Positions 31,870 to 43,975 of a stretch of 64,000 nucleotides of DNA are shown here, piece by piece. Where the stretch lies: NCBI GenBank assembly GCA_020631735.1, contig CM036201.1:78468502-78532501 (forward strand), in the 5' to 3' direction. A model generated the notes under the pieces. It saw only the letters and a program-made list of their open reading frames with translations, was not told the origin of the DNA and ran no database searches. This stretch comes from Saccharum officinarum. Taxonomy: Eukaryota > Streptophyta > Magnoliopsida > Poales > Poaceae. The translations under genes were made by a program, and so were the position numbers. Positions within the stretch are counted from its first letter, which is position 1, and each line of letters opens with the position of its first letter.

Positions 31870-32671
31870 GATGTTGGCCGGGGTTTGAGGTGATCTCTAG
31901 CACACTTTGAGACATAGAGACATACTTTGAGCTAGAGAACAACCCCTCCACTCATCTCTTTGCATAGTTGCACATCTTGAGTGAGATTGAGTGAGATTCA
32001 AGTGCATTGCTTGAGAGTTGCATTCTAGAGGCACTTGATCTTCGAGTTGCTGCGGATTTCTTGTTACTCTTCCGTGTTTCCCGACACGGTAGACGGCTTG
32101 GAGCAGCGAAGGTGATTGAGCTCGCAATTGGAGATTGTTGGAGCCTTCACCAAGTGTTGTAAGGGGTTCTTGATCCTTCCCCGCGGGAGTTCGTGAATTG
32201 GATACTCTAGTGGAGCTCGTGGCTTGGAGGATCCCCATCTTGTGTGCGGTTGTGCGGCGCCCGCCGAGGGCTCGACTCTTGATAGTCGATTAGCTCGTGA
32301 ACCGACAAGTGGGTGTATCGCCACAATGGGGAGTAGCTTGCCGGGAAGCAAGTGAACCTCGGGATAAATTCTTGTGTCATTCTCTTCCCGAGGATTTCTC
32401 TTGTGTGATCGATTGATTGGTATATCTCATCTCTACACGGCGGTATAATCAATCAAAGCTCTTCCCTCGTATTACTTCTAGTTTCTAGCTTTTAGTTGTT
32501 GTTGTGTTTAGTGAATAGCCTTGTACTAGACTTGTGTAGGTGGCTTGCTTAATTAGTTAGAGCTAGTGCTTTTGCTTCGCCACCTTTCGTACTAACTCGT
32601 GGTTAAGTATTTCTTGTAGAAGTTTTAATTAGGCTATTCACCCCCCCCTCTAGCCTATTTGGACCTTACAA

Positions 32672-32690
32672 GTGGTATCAGAGCCAGGTT
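32672..32690 (+). promoter_or_regulatory. Copia primer-binding site
   Basis: TGGTATCAGAGC lies two bases after the LTR and is complementary to the 3' end of initiator-Met tRNA, the usual primer for plant copia elements. Confidence 0.92.
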
Positions 32691-32729
32691 CCGTTTATTT
32701 GAGGCTTAACAACCTACGGTGAAATAGAA

Positions 32730-34807
32730 ATGGCTCAATTAAGCTTGCACATCAACAACACCAAGAAGGCACCTCACTTTGATGGCACAAATTATGCTTA
32801 TTGGAAGGTTAAGATGACCGCACACCTAAAGTCAATCAATAGAGAAGTGTGGAAGGTCACCGAAACAAAATTTGAGGTTGCTAATCCGGAAGCACCTACA
32901 CCGGTAGAAGAGAAGAAGCTCCAATGCAATGATATTGCCATTAGTGCTCTTCATGAGGCACTAGATGACAAGACCTTTGAGCAAGTGAAGAACATTGAGA
33001 TTGCTCATGATGCTTGGGCCAAGCTAGAAGAAACATTTGAGGGCACCGAAGGCACAAAGACCGCTAAAGCATATATCTTGCAAGAAAAATTTTCAAGCTT
33101 CAAGATGCAAGATGATGAGAGTGTACCGGAGATGTTTCATAGGTTGCAAGTCATTGTTAATGAGCTCAAGGCACTTGGTGAGGAGGTCAAGGACAATCAA
33201 TTCTCTATGAAGTTCTTGAGAAGCTTGCCCAAGAGATTTGATACATTGATCACCGTGCTAGTAAGGACTACATTGAAGGATTCAACTCCTCAACAAATAT
33301 TTCAAGAGGTGATGACCGATGATTCATATAGAGAAGATGATGAGAAGGATGAGTTGGTCAAGAAGAAGAAGAAGGAAAATGAAAAGAAAGATGATGAAAA
33401 GAAGAAGAGTGTGGCATTCAAAGCCACCACATCCAAGGGCAAGTCCAAGATTGAATCATCAAGTGATGAAGACTCAAGCTCTTGTGATAGTAATGACATT
33501 GATGAGAAGATGGCTCTCTTTGTCAAGCAATTTGGCAAATTCATGAAGAAGAAGGGCTATCGTGCAAGGAGGAGGAAGAACTCATCTAAGAAGAATGAGC
33601 ATAACATGAGATGCTTTAGATGCCATAGCAAGGATCATCTTATTGCAAAGTGTCCTTATGATAGTGATGATGAAGATGCTATCAAGAAGGAGAGGAAGAA
33701 GCAAAAGAAGAAGCAAGAAAAGAAGGAGAGCTCTCATAAAAGAAGAATGATTCTCATGTTGCTACATGGGATAGTGATGATTCCTCAAGTGATGATGATG
33801 ATGACTACAAGAGCAAGAAGAAGGGACATGCTAGCATTGCCATCCAAAAGAAGGTCTCCCTCTTCGACACTCCATCATGCTTCATGGCTAAGGCCGCTAA
33901 GGTATCATCCGATGATGAGAGTGATCATGATAATGCTAGTGATAGTGATAGTGATGAAGAGGAATTCACTAAAGATGAACTAATCACTATGCTAGAAGAT
34001 TGCACTCAACATTTTAAAGAATCTAGAAAGGAGTGCAAGGGCTTGCTTAAGGAAAAGAAAAACCTTATGCAAGAACTTGATGAGCTTAGGGCATCTTATG
34101 AGAGTCTAAAGGAAGACCATAAGAAGCTTCAAAAGTCTCACACTAAGCTTGAAGAAGCTCATTCCTCTCTAGTTGAAAAATGTGAAAACATGCCAACTAA
34201 TGTTGAGAAAGCTAAAACTTGCAACATAGGCATATCTTGTGATATAATTGATGAATCTTGTCATAAGCCTATTGTTGTTGCTCCCACTAATCCTTCATGT
34301 AGCACATCTACATCTTCCTCATCTAGTAGTGACGGTTTCACTTGTGATTCCACACTAATAGTTGAAAATGAAAATCTCAAGAAGGAGGTAAAAGAGCTCA
34401 ATCACACCTTAGCTAAGGCTTATGGTGGTGAGGACCGCTTGCTTATGTGCTTGGGTAGCCAAAGAGCTTCTCTCTACAAAGAGGGATTGGGCTATAACCC
34501 CAAGAAAGGCAAGGCCGCTTTTGCTCCTCACAAGACTCGTTTTGTGAAGAACAAAGGTAGCTATTGCAAAAGTTGCAAGCAAATTGGTCACATAGAGCAA
34601 CAATGCATGAACAAGAAATCCAATGCTAATGTATCCTCAATCAAGTTTGATTCTTTCTATATACTTACCAAGGGTACAAATGGTGTTCATGCTAAGTTCA
34701 TTGGTGCACCATGGATGGGCTCAAAGAAGAAAGCCATTTGGGTACCAAAGAGCTTAGTCTCTAACCTTGGAGGACCCAAACAAGTTTGGGTACCTAAAAG
34801 GAATTGA
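32730..34807 (+). pseudogene. Copia gag, one frameshift
   Basis: Gag is the capsid and nucleocapsid precursor that packages element RNA. It starts at the ATG at 32730 (MAQLSLHIN). An N-terminal UBN2/DUF4219-type capsid region (FDGTNYAYWKVKM) is followed by Lys/Glu-rich acidic stretches and a first CX2CX4HX4C zinc knuckle (CFRCHSKDHLIAKC, near 33613-33654). The frame is lost in the A-run at 33738-33741 (apparently one base short) and continues in another frame to a TGA at 34805-34807. That second part has a coiled-coil-like Glu/Lys/Leu region and a second knuckle, CKSCKQIGHIEQQC, near 34565-34607. A long gag with two knuckles suits SIRE/Maximus. Confidence 0.85.
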
Positions 34808-34820
34808 TCTTGTCTTGTAG

Positions 34821-37800
34821 GTCAATTACAAAGCCGGAGGAAGGCATTGGGTGCTTGATAGTGGGTGCACTCAACATATGACCGGGGATTCTTGTATGTT
34901 CAAATCAATTGATACTAGTCAAAATGGTGGTTTTGATGCTATCACTTTTGGCAACAACAAGAAAGGCAAGGTCAAGGGGCTTGGTAAAATTGCTATCTCA
35001 AATGACATGAGCATATCTAATGTGTTGCTAGTTGAGAGCTTAGATTTCAATCTTTTATCGGTGGCACAACTTTGTGATCTTGGCTTCAAGTGCATATTTG
35101 GTAGTGATGATGTTGAAGTCATAAGTGTTGATGGATCAAATTTGATATTCAAAGGATTTAGACATGATAGCTTATACTTGGTTGACTTCAATGATAGTGA
35201 GACACAATTGACATCATGCTTGCTTAGCAAATCTAGTATGGGATGGTTATGGCATAGAAGACTTGGTCATGTTGGAATGAAACAATTGAACAAACTTTTG
35301 AGGCATGACTTAGTTAGAGGCTTGAAAGATGTAACTTTTGAAAAGGATAAACCATGTAGTGCTTGTCAAGCCGGCAAACAAGTTGGAAATCCACATCCTA
35401 GTAAGAGTGAAATGAGCACATCAAAGGCATTTGAGCTATTGCACATGGACTTGTTTGGGCCAACAACATACACTAGCATTGGTGGCAACAAGTATGGTTT
35501 TGTGATTGTTGATGACTACACTAGATACACTTGGGTGTTCTTTCTTTATGACAAGAGTGATGTACATGATCTATTCAAATCTTTTGTCAAGAGAGTGCAA
35601 AATGAGTTTGAGACTACCATCAAGAAGATTAGAAGTGACAATGGTAGTGAGTTCAAGAACACAAGAATTGAAGATTTATGTGATGATCTTGGTATTGGAC
35701 ATCAATTCTCACCAACCTACACTCCTCAATCCAATGGTGTAGTTGAAAGGAAAAATAGGACTTTGATTGACATGGCTAGATCAATGCTTAGTGAATACAA
35801 TGTGAGTCATTCATTTTGGAGTGAAGCTATCAACACGGCTTGCTATTGTAGCAACCGTCTCTATTGCCATGGGAAGCTTGGGAAGACACCATATGAGCTA
35901 TTGAATGGAAGAAAGCCTAACATTGCATACTTTAGAGTGTTTGGTTGCAAATGCTATATTCTCAAGAAAGGCACTAGATTGAGCAAGTTTGAAAAGAAAT
36001 GTGATGAAGGGTTCTTACTTGGTTATTCTACCACAAGCAAAGCATATAGAGTTTGGAATCTCACAAATGGCACCTTGGAAGAAGTTCATGATGTTGAGTT
36101 TGATGAAACCCAAGGGTCTCAAAATGAAGCTCAAAACCTTGATGATGTGAGAGGGGATCAATTGTCAAATGCAATGAAGAACATGGACATTGGTGATATA
36201 AGGCCGATGCAAGTTGATGATGATGATATTCATGAGATCAACCAAAGTGTGCAAATTGATACAAATCAAGCAAGCTCTAGTGGTTCTCATGATGAAGCTC
36301 AAGTTCAAGGTCAAACAAGTGGAAGCAATCAACTCCCAATACTCCAACCTACTAGCATTGCTAGGGATCATCCATTGGATCAAATCATTGGTGGAATTCA
36401 AAGTGGTGTTCAAACTAGATCAAGATTAGCATCATTTTATGAGCATTACTCATTTGTCTCATTAGAAGAACCAAAGAAGATAGAAGATGCATTGAAAGAT
36501 TCCGAGTGGGTAAATGCCATGCATGAAGAACTAAACAACTTTGCTAGAAATCAAGTTTGGAAACTTGTTGATAGACCAAAGAACTACAATGTGATTGGCA
36601 CTAAGTGGGTCTTTAGAAACAAGCAAGATCAAGATGGCATGATTGTAAGGAACAAAGCAAGATTAGTAGCACAAGGATACACTCAAGTTGAGGGTCTTGA
36701 CTTTGGAGAGACATATGCACCGGTTGCAAGATTGGAAGCAATTAGAATCTTATTAGCATATGCTTGTGCACACAACATCAAGCTCTATCAAATGGATGTT
36801 AAGAGTGCATTTCTCAATGGCTACATCAATGAAGAAGTTTATGTTGAGCAACCTCCCGGTTTTGAAGATGATAAGAAGCCTAACCATGTTTACAAGCTAA
36901 AGAAGGCATTGTATGGTTTGAAGCAAGCACCTAGAGCATGGTATGAGAGGTTGAGGGACTTTCTCCTCTCTAAAGGGTTCAAGATGGGAAAGGTTGACAC
37001 CACTCTCTTCACCAAGAAGCTTGGAAATGACTTGTTTGTGTTACAAATCTATGTGGATGACATTATCTTTGGATCAACTAACCAAGACTTTTGTGAAGAA
37101 TTTGGAAATATGATGGCTAATGAGTTTGAGATGTCTATGATTGGAGAGCTTAGTTACTTCCTTGGACTTCAAATCAAGCAAATGAAGAATGGCACTTTTG
37201 TAAGTCAAGGCAAGTACATCAAGGACATGATCAAGAAGTTTGGATTGCAAGATGCTAAGCAAATGAGTACACCAATGGGCACAAATGATCAATTGGGTAT
37301 TGATGATAGTGGAAACATGGTAGATCAAAAGCAATACCGGTCTATGATTGGAAGTTTGCTCTATGTCACCGCCTCTAGGCCGGATGTGATGTTTAGTGTG
37401 TGCAAGTGTGCAAGATATCAAGCTTCACCTAGAGAAAGTCACTTGAAAGCAACCAAAAGGATATTGAGATATCTTAAGGGCACTCATGATGTTGGACTAT
37501 GGTATCCCAAGGGGTCTAACTTTGAGTTGATTGGATATTCGGACTCCGACTATGGTGGATGCAAGATTGATAGAATGAGCACAAGTGGCACTTGTCAATT
37601 GCTTGGAAGGTCTCTTGTTTCATGGTCATCAAAGAAACAAAATAGTGTTGCACTATCTACCGCCGAGGCCGAATACATTAGTGCCGGTAGTTGTTGTGCA
37701 CAATTGCTTTGGATGAAAGCCACTTTGAATGACTTTGGAATTAAATTCAAGAATATGCCTTTGTTTTGTGATAATGAAAGTGCTATCAAGATGACACAAA

Positions 37801-38003
37801 ATCCGGTTCAACATTCAAGAACCAAGCACATTGACATAAGGCATCACTTCATAAGAGACCATCAACAAAAGGGTGATATTAGCATTGAGAGCATTGGCAC
37901 CGAAGATCAACTAGCCGACATCTTTACAAAGCCACTTGATGAAAAGAGATTTTACAAGTTGAAGAATGAATTGAACATACTTGACTTCTCCAACTTGAAA
38001 TGA
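34821..38003 (+). CDS. Copia pol: protease, integrase, reverse transcriptase, RNase H
   Basis: One open frame of about 1060 codons that carries out replication and integration of the element. It opens after a TAG at 34818; there is no ATG before the protease, so it must be made by frameshift or readthrough from gag or by splicing. In order: protease with active-site [12 protein letters not shown] (about 34851); the integrase HHCC region (HRRLGHVG to CSACQAGK); the DDE triad in [18 protein letters not shown] and [10 protein letters not shown] with [10 protein letters not shown] and the catalytic YVDD (about 37050); RNase H with [15 protein letters not shown] and CDNESAIK; and the terminal ADIFTKPL. 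It is intact from protease to stop. gag is broken and lies in a different frame. Confidence 0.93.
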   Translation, partial: VNYKAGGRHWVLDSGCTQHMTGDSCMFKSIDTSQNGGFDAITFGNNKKGKVKGLGKIAISNDMSISNVLLVESLDFNLLSVAQLCDLGFKCIFGSDDVEVISVDGSNLIFKGFRHDSLYLVDFNDSETQLTSCLLSKSSMGWLWHRRLGHVGMKQLNKLLRHDLVRGLKDVTFEKDKPCSACQAGKQVGNPHPSKSEMSTSKAFELLHMDLFGPTTYTSIGGNKYGFVIVDDYTRYTWVFFLYDKSDVHDLFKSFVKRVQNEFETTIKKIRSDNGSEFKNTRIEDLCDDLGIGHQFSPTYTPQSNGVVERKNRTLIDMARSMLSEYNVSHSFWSEAINTACYCSNRLYCHGKLGKTPYELLNGRKPNIAYFRVFGCKCYILKKGTRLSKFEKKCDEGFLLGYSTTSKAYRVWNLTNGTLEEVHDVEFDETQGSQNEAQNLDDVRGDQLSNAMKNMDIGDIRPMQVDDDDIHEINQSVQIDTNQASSSGSHDEAQVQGQTSGSNQLPILQPTSIARDHPLDQIIGGIQSGVQTRSRLASFYEHYSFVSLEEPKKIEDALKDSEWVNAMHEELNNFARNQVWKLVDRPKNYNVIGTKWVFRNKQDQDGMIVRNKARLVAQGYTQVEGLDFGETYAPVARLEAIRILLAYACAHNIKLYQMDVKSAFLNGYINEEVYVEQPPGFEDDKKPNHVYKLKKALYGLKQAPRAWYERLRDFLLSKGFKMGKVDTTLFTKKLGNDLFVLQIYVDDIIFGSTNQDFCEEFGNMMANEFEMSMIGELSYFLGLQIKQMKNGTFVSQGKYIKDMIKKFGLQDAKQMSTPMGTNDQLGIDDSGNMVDQKQYRSMIGSLLYVTASRPDVMFSVCKCARYQASPRESHLKATKRILRYLKGTHDVGLWYPKGSNFELIGYSDSDYGGCKIDRMSTSGTCQLLGRSLVSWSSKKQNSVALSTAEAEYISAGSCCAQLLWMKATLNDFGIKFKNMPLFCDNESAIKMTQNPVQHSRTKHIDIRHHFIRDHQQKGDISIESIGTEDQLADIFTKPLDEKRFYKLKNELNILDFSNLK

Positions 38004-39116
38004 GTGCACCCCCACATTCTTATATGACATGCCTCTCCTCCAACATAGCAAGGTAAAGTTGTTTGGCATATCATCCATACTTTGATAAGGACATGTTTAG
38101 AACATATAGACATATTTGCATGACAAATAGGCTCATTCATGAAAATCAAATGAGTTTAATGTATATATGGTACCACTATTGCTTCTATGTTTGATTGACC
38201 TAGTGGTAGCATATGACATATTTGTGGGCTTGCAAACCTAGTGTTGAATCTAGAAAATAAGCTTATGATGTGTAATTCAACATGGTCAAGATAACCCTTA
38301 TACTTTATGAGGTGTGAAGAAGCTTGTCCTTGGATCAAACCGAATTACATATTCTAGGCAAGTAATCTAGATTGAACCATAATTTGGACTCCCTCATAAT
38401 TGATTGACTTATCTCTCACTACATCGGCACCTTTTTGGTGATTGTTGACAAAGGGGGAGAGAAAAGTCACAAAGATTTTGCAAAGAGGAAATAAGATAAT
38501 AAGGGGGAGAGAAAAGTCACAAAGATAGAAAAGTCACAAAGATAAAAAGTTAAGTTACTAAGGGGAGAGAAAGCAAAAGATATGACTTTGGGAAGAGAAA
38601 CTAAAATTGAGCACACAAGTAGGGGAGCAAGCTCATGAATTATTTGTTGCATTTATATGTGCATTAACATGATGAAATTTTGCATTGCAAAGTTTAATTT
38701 CGATATTCATGATTGAATGGTGTATGCTAGATATAGAACTTGAATGATGTTTTGTTAAGAGTAGCTTTACATGTGGTATCTAGACACCTTTGCTTATAAT
38801 GTTGATCTCACGGGGTACTTTAGTGTTTGTGATCTTTACAAGTGATGTATTACAAGTGGTGTCTAGCTACATCGATGCTAAGGATGGTATATAAAGGCAA
38901 CTCCGATTGGTATCACGCTTCAAAGGTCCATTCTATATACCTTAGCATCAATTTGATAGTAGTAACTCTCCCAAAATTCAAATCCATACATATGTGCACA
39001 ATTGAACCAAACTCATAGAAGCACATATGTAGGGGGAGCTAATACTATCGAAATTGAAAATTGATTTCATTTCATATCTTTGTGATGGTTGTCATCAATT
39101 ACCAAAAAGGGGAGAT
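38004..39116 (+). mobile_element. Copia 3' non-coding tail with hairpin and polypurine tract
   Basis: It holds repeated GAAAAGTCACAAAGAT units (38460-38545). A hairpin candidate at 38873-38950 pairs GATGCTAAGG...TATATA with TATATACCTTAGCATC. The polypurine tract AAAAAGGGGAGA (about 39104-39115) lies just before the 3' LTR. No ORF for an envelope-like protein was seen, although some SIRE elements have one. Confidence 0.75.
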
Positions 39117-41024
39117 TGAAAGCCCAAGTTTGGTTTTGGTAATTAATGACACCAAGTTGCTAATGCCATGTGTTAAGTGTTTTGAGTTAGGCACAAGCAA
39201 CACACGTGATGAAGGAGCATGTGGCATGGAGTGATGGCCACAAGATCACAAGTGGTGGAGATGCACATAATATGGTGTACATGATGATCAAGTAGAAGAG
39301 AAAGATCTAAGAGCGCAAGGCAAAGGTATAACCATAGGGTTTTCCTTTTGCCGGTCTAAGTTGAGTAGAGAAGTGATTGACCGGATTTAGGATACATAGT
39401 CGACTATCAAGAGGGGCAATCACGGTTAGCTCGGGAATCAAGTGCCACTAGATCAATGTCTTGAGCATATGCATTAGGATCTAGTTGAGAGCTAACATAA
39501 CGCCTTGGAAAATGTTTGTGAAATGCTAACACACATGCACTTTGTGGTGTACACTTGGTGGTGTTAGCACATTTGCGAAGGCGGTGGTGTTTGAGCGGTA
39601 ATAAGGGTTTGGGTTCGCTCTCCCTCCCGCCGAGCGTGCGAGCGCGGGATTCAGGCGTTTTCGAGAAAATGAAATGCCTATTTTCTATTGCGCCGGAGGC
39701 GAGAAAAGGTGGCGAAAGTCTGAAATGTTTTTCACTGAAAAACAGCGATCGGACGCTGCACCGGACGCGGTCTCGGTTTGACCGGACGCGTCCGGTCAGT
39801 TCAACGCGGCGCGAGCTCTAGGGTTTGTGACCGGACGCGGGTTTGGCCTGACCAGCGCGTCCGGTCAGTTCAACTGGGCGTAAGAAAGAAGCGCGCGACC
39901 GGCGCGTCCGGTCCTTCACGGGACCGGAGCGTCCGGTCACGCGTCCAGAAACACAGAGCGAAGCGGAGTGACGATCGGACGCGCGGCGCGTCCGGTCACG
40001 TGCGATCGGACGCGTCCGGTCGCAGCTGGAGCTTACTGGAATACGACCGGACGCTGGCACTGTCGCGTCCGGTCAATCGGTTCAGCGCGTCCGGTCAGGG
40101 CAACGACTAGTTCTGACGCGCACTGTTCACGTTTGTCGTGTAGTGACCGGACGCGTCCGGTCACCCTGACCGGAGCGTCCGGTCAGCACGTGTTTCGCTG
40201 CGTCGTCTGTAACGGCTAGCTGCGTACCCCTTCATTATAAATAGATGTTGGCCGGGGTTTGAGGTGATCTCTAGCACACTTTGAGACATAGAGACATACT
40301 TTGAGCTAGAGAACAACCCCTCCACTCATCTCTTTGCATAGTTGCACATCTTGAGTGAGATTGAGTGAGATTCAAGTGCATTGCTTGAGAGTTGCATTCT
40401 AGAGGCACTTGATCTTCGAGTTGCTGCGGATTTCTTGTTACTCTTCCGTGTTTCCCGACACGGTAGACGGCTTGGAGCAGCGAAGGTGATTGAGCTCGCA
40501 ATTGGAGATTGTTGGAGCCTTCACCAAGTGTTGTAAGGGGTTCTTGATCCTTCCCCGCGGGAGTTCGTGAATTGGATACTCTAGTGGAGCTCGTGGCTTG
40601 GAGGATCCCCATCTTGTGTGCGGTTGTGCGGCGCCCGCCGAGGGCTCGACTCTTGATAGTCGATTAGCTCGTGAACCGACAAGTGGGTGTATCGCCACAA
40701 TGGGGAGTAGCTTGCCGGGAAGCAAGTGAACCTCGGGATAAATTCTTGTGTCATTCTCTTCCCGAGGATTTCTCTTGTGTGATCGATTGATTGGTATATC
40801 TCATCTCTACACGGCGGTATAATCAATCAAAGCTCTTCCCTCGTATTACTTCTAGTTTCTAGCTTTTAGTTGTTGTTGTGTTTAGTGAATAGCCTTGTAC
40901 TAGACTTGTGTAGGTGGCTTGCTTAATTAGTTAGAGCTGTTTAGTGCTTTTGCTAGACCAGGTGGCTAACTCGTGGTTAAGTGCTTTAGGCTATTCACCC
41001 CCCTCTAGCCTATTTGACTCTTAT
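39117..41024 (+). repeat. 3' LTR of the copia element, with altered end
   Basis: It begins TGAAAGCCC and matches the 5' LTR closely until about 40935. From there to the end (TTGACTCTTATA in place of TTGGACCTTACA) it carries an extra GTTT, a replaced block and a shortened stretch. It includes the palindromic array, AACGGCT (40211) and TATAAATA (40236). The exact right border is uncertain by a few bases. Confidence 0.85.
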
Positions 41025-41025
41025 A

Positions 41026-41600
41026 GGGACGTTATTCACTCGAGGATGACTCAACTGTGGTATTCATGACCACCTAGCTACTTGCTCTAGACGAGCAATA
41101 TGACAAACAAGCCTTAGAGTTGAGGAAGTGCATCCACCATGTGGAAGAAGCTGAGATCTTGGTTAGAAAGCTCCATGTGCAGCTTGTAGAAGCTTAGGTC
41201 CAAGCAGCTGTAGCCGAGAGTCGTGAAACTGCCATTTCTGAAGCCATGAAGAAAGTTGAGGATCGCCATGCCCAGGAGTTGAAAGATGTCTACCTTGTCA
41301 CAAGGGCTAAGAGAAGAATGCTAGCTTTGGAAGACTAAGAGCCCATAATCTTGGAAGGGATCCCAATCATGCCCCTAAAGACAGGAAAAAAATTGGCGAT
41401 TGAAGGGCCATCAGCTCTCCCACTCACAGCAACCTCTCATGAAGCTTCAGAGTTGGAGTCTAAGGAAGAAGAAATCCCCCCCTCACCCAGCCACCACCAA
41501 AAGATGACAGTGACCCGCCTCTTAGTCCAAAAGAAGAACCACAGATGACGGAAGAATGATCCTTCTCAAACACCAAGGGAATAAAGCCATTCAGTTTGAG
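41026..41600 (+). pseudogene. Unrecognised retroelement-associated ORF, second part
   Basis: Downstream of the copia element a broken frame continues: DDSTVVFMTT, stop, LLALDEQYDKQALELRKC, a Glu/Ala-rich coiled-coil-like stretch with an internal stop, VTRAKRRMLALED, stop, EPIILEGIPIMPLKT, ending in a Ser/Pro/Glu-rich tail at 41546. The stops at about 41080, 41195 and 41338 show decay. It is probably the same ancient ORF as 30344-30741. Its function is unknown. Confidence 0.5.
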
Positions 41601-41708
41601 GAAGTTGAAGATTAGTTGTATCCAGTTCCTCCTTTTATCTTGGGGAAGTGAGGGTTACTTCGCTTTTGTTACCTCAAAGGAGATGAATCGTATTCTAGCA
41701 CACATATA

Positions 41709-42869
41709 TCTATACTTCTAATAAAGCAAACTCCCACTAACCTATTCTCTAGCTTCTCTTTGGTCCAATCCTGAAAAGTGATGTCATCCGCCCACTGAGT
41801 GACATCATGCGTCCACTAAACCCCATTTATCTCCCCACTGACTATTTCTTTTGAAATAGAAACAAAGTCATAGCACCTAAACCAAGTATCATAATTAAAA
41901 TCCAATTGCACCATGGTGTTCCTTGCAATAAACTCTTCAAAACAAGATACCACATGGATATATTTCAATAACTTTTTTACAAACATTTAAACTGCTTCTA
42001 AGTAAAGCCTAGCAAAACTATTGTTTCTAAACAAAAAACTAGCCAAACTGCAAATCATATGGATTATATGTGGTCCTTCGAAACATGTATGATTTTGTGA
42101 AGGAAAACTCCTACAAAGCAAACTCCAACTAACCTATTCTCTAGCTTCTCATTGGTCCAATCCTGAAAAGTGATGTCATCCGCCCACTAAGTGACATCAT
42201 GCGCCCACTAAGCCCCATTTATCTCCCCACTGGCTATTTCTTTTGAAATAGAAAAAAAGTCATAGCACCTAAACCAAGTATCGTAATTAAAATCTAATTA
42301 CACCATGGTGTTCCTTGCAATAAACTCTTCAAAACAAGATCCCACATGGATACATTTTTATAACTTTTTTTGCAAATATTTAAACCGCTTCTAAGCAAAG
42401 CCTAGCAAAACTACCGTTTCTAAGCAAAAAAACTAACAAAACTGCAAATCATATGGATTACATGTGGTCCTCCGAAACATGTATGATTTTGTGAAGAAAA
42501 ACTCCTAGAACTTTTGGGACGGGGGATAACCCTCAGGTATAGTAGGGGTGAGGGGTGAGGGTGGATGAGATTTGGGCGATCTATATTTGATTTGTGGACA
42601 GGTCCAAAGTCTAACAAGAGAATCAGAAATCTTGTAAGGACAAGTTAAGCAAAAGCTAAGAGAATGAGAAAAACAATATGCTATAGTAGCAACAAGTTTT
42701 TTTTTAAAAAAAAAGTAACACAAAATCTTCTGATGAAACCTATATGCCAATCGATAGAATCTGCATAATTGTGCTAATGCATCTATACATATACATCTTC
42801 TAATCCTTAGTCTAACTTATTTATATTTCTACTTTAGACCCACAGCAACGCGCGGGGCATTTCTACTAG
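41709..42869 (+). mobile_element. Non-autonomous Helitron
   Basis: The 5' terminus TCTATACTTCTAATAAAGC and the 3' terminus, with a GC-rich GCAACGCGCGGGGC hairpin followed by CATTTCTACTAG, are characteristic of plant Helitrons (5' TC, 3' CTRR). The element lies between A (41708) and T (42870), the usual target. It is 1161 bp with no Rep/helicase gene, so it must be mobilised in trans by rolling-circle transposition. Two tandem copies of a unit of about 392 bp make up most of it. Confidence 0.85.
41723..42506. repeat. Two tandem copies of a 392-bp unit inside the Helitron
   Basis: Copy 1 starts at 41723 and copy 2 at 42115, both opening with AAAGCAAACTCC and closing near GTATGATTTTGTGAAG. The copies differ by scattered substitutions and small indels, so the duplication is not recent. 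Confidence 0.9.
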
Positions 42870-43079
42870 TTTTTATTATGTTATAAACCACCCTCCTATT
42901 CAAAATATATATTTATGATTGCTGGTTGTGCTAATTGAGTGCTCTACGTGTGTTTCCTTATGGGATAGCAAGTCTTAAAAATTTGCACCTTTTTTTAAAA
43001 AATATAACACCTTAATAAAAAACATCACTCAATAGATCTAACAATTATCTAATGCTTTTCTCCTCATCTCAACCAACAG

Positions 43080-43975
43080 ATGCCTCCCAAGCCAGCAACT
43101 CGCTCCCAACCAAGTGGTCGTGCAGCTAGCAGGCAAAGTCAAAATCCAGTTGATAGTCAAGCCAATGCAAATGCTGATGGTGTCCATAAAGATGAAGTGA
43201 GTCAGACTGAGAACCATAATGGAGAAGATGAGTTGCCCCCTCCTCTAGCAATTGACTTAGCACAAGTCATGGCAACTCAAACCCACCTTTTGGAGACTTT
43301 AGCCCAAGGCATGAACCACCCTAGGAACAACCGTGGAGCTGGAGTCTAGGACAAAATGACTGAGTTCATGAGGCTTAAGCCACCCACCTTTGCTGGATCT
43401 GACAACCCCATGGAAGCAGATGATTGGCTTAAGGTCGTTGAAAGGAAGTTGGACACAATCCACTGCAATGGAAGGGATAGAGTTCTGTTAGCAACTCACT
43501 AGCTGACAGGAATAGCCCTTTCATGGTGGAAAGCCTATAGTGGAGCTGTGGACAATGCCAATACTATCACATGGCAAGAATTTATGGAAGAATTCCGCCA
43601 GTACACATTCCAGATGGAATCATGAAGTTGAAGGCTGATGAATTTCATAACTTGAAGCAGGGAAACAAAACTCTGAGTGAATACATCTTCCAATTCACTG
43701 AGTTATCTCGCTATGGCCCAGAATTAATCAACACAAATGCCAAGAAGCAGACAAAGTTCATAGAAGGACTGACATGTGAGTTGAGGACTCTTATGACCCC
43801 ACAGATCTATCCAGACTTCAACACCTTGATGAACAGAACCATTCTGACTGATGTGGCCAAGACTGAAGAAAGGAAGGAAAACAAACGCAAGTTCCTAGAG
43901 CGCAAAGTTCAAGGAGTTAGATCCCAGAGGCAGAAAATATTTAGCCAACCAAGCCAGCGAACTCAAGCCCCAATG
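43080..43975 (+). pseudogene. Gypsy gag, with internal stops
   Basis: Gag of a Del/Tekay-like Ty3/gypsy element, starting at the ATG at 43080 (MPPKPATRSQ). The retrotrans_gag core includes FMRLKPPTFAGSDNP, ALSWWKAYSG and NLKQGNKTLSEYIFQF. The frame is broken by TAG at 43347-43349 and near 43500, and ends in TAG at 43976. It is non-functional as it stands. The zinc knuckle CFHCHETGHYVANC lies just after, near 44110-44150. Confidence 0.85.

Larger units (their letters stand above)
30742..32670 (+). repeat. 5' LTR of the copia element
   Basis: It begins TGAAAGCCC and ends CCTTACA, directly before the primer-binding site. Order of parts: an AT-rich start; a GC-rich region with the palindromic array (about 31365-31813); the AACGGCT box (31837); TATAAATA (31862); the transcribed R/U5 part; and a C-run plus CTCTAGCC near the end that is shared with the other SIRE LTRs in the window. 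Confidence 0.92.
30742..41024 (+). mobile_element. SIRE/Maximus-type Ty1/copia retrotransposon, near complete
   Basis: A 10.3-kb element with a 1929-bp 5' LTR, Met primer-binding site, gag, pol in copia order (protease, integrase, RT, RNase H), polypurine tract and 3' LTR. The LTRs are almost identical over most of their length (the differences I noticed are mainly homopolymer lengths, for example near 31229/39606 and 31363/39737), which points to a recent insertion. The last 120 bases or so of the 3' LTR differ strongly and no target-site duplication is seen (CATGG precedes the element and is not found after it). It interrupts the gypsy element's unrecognised ORF. One gag frame break makes this copy non-autonomous if the sequence is right. 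Confidence 0.9.
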
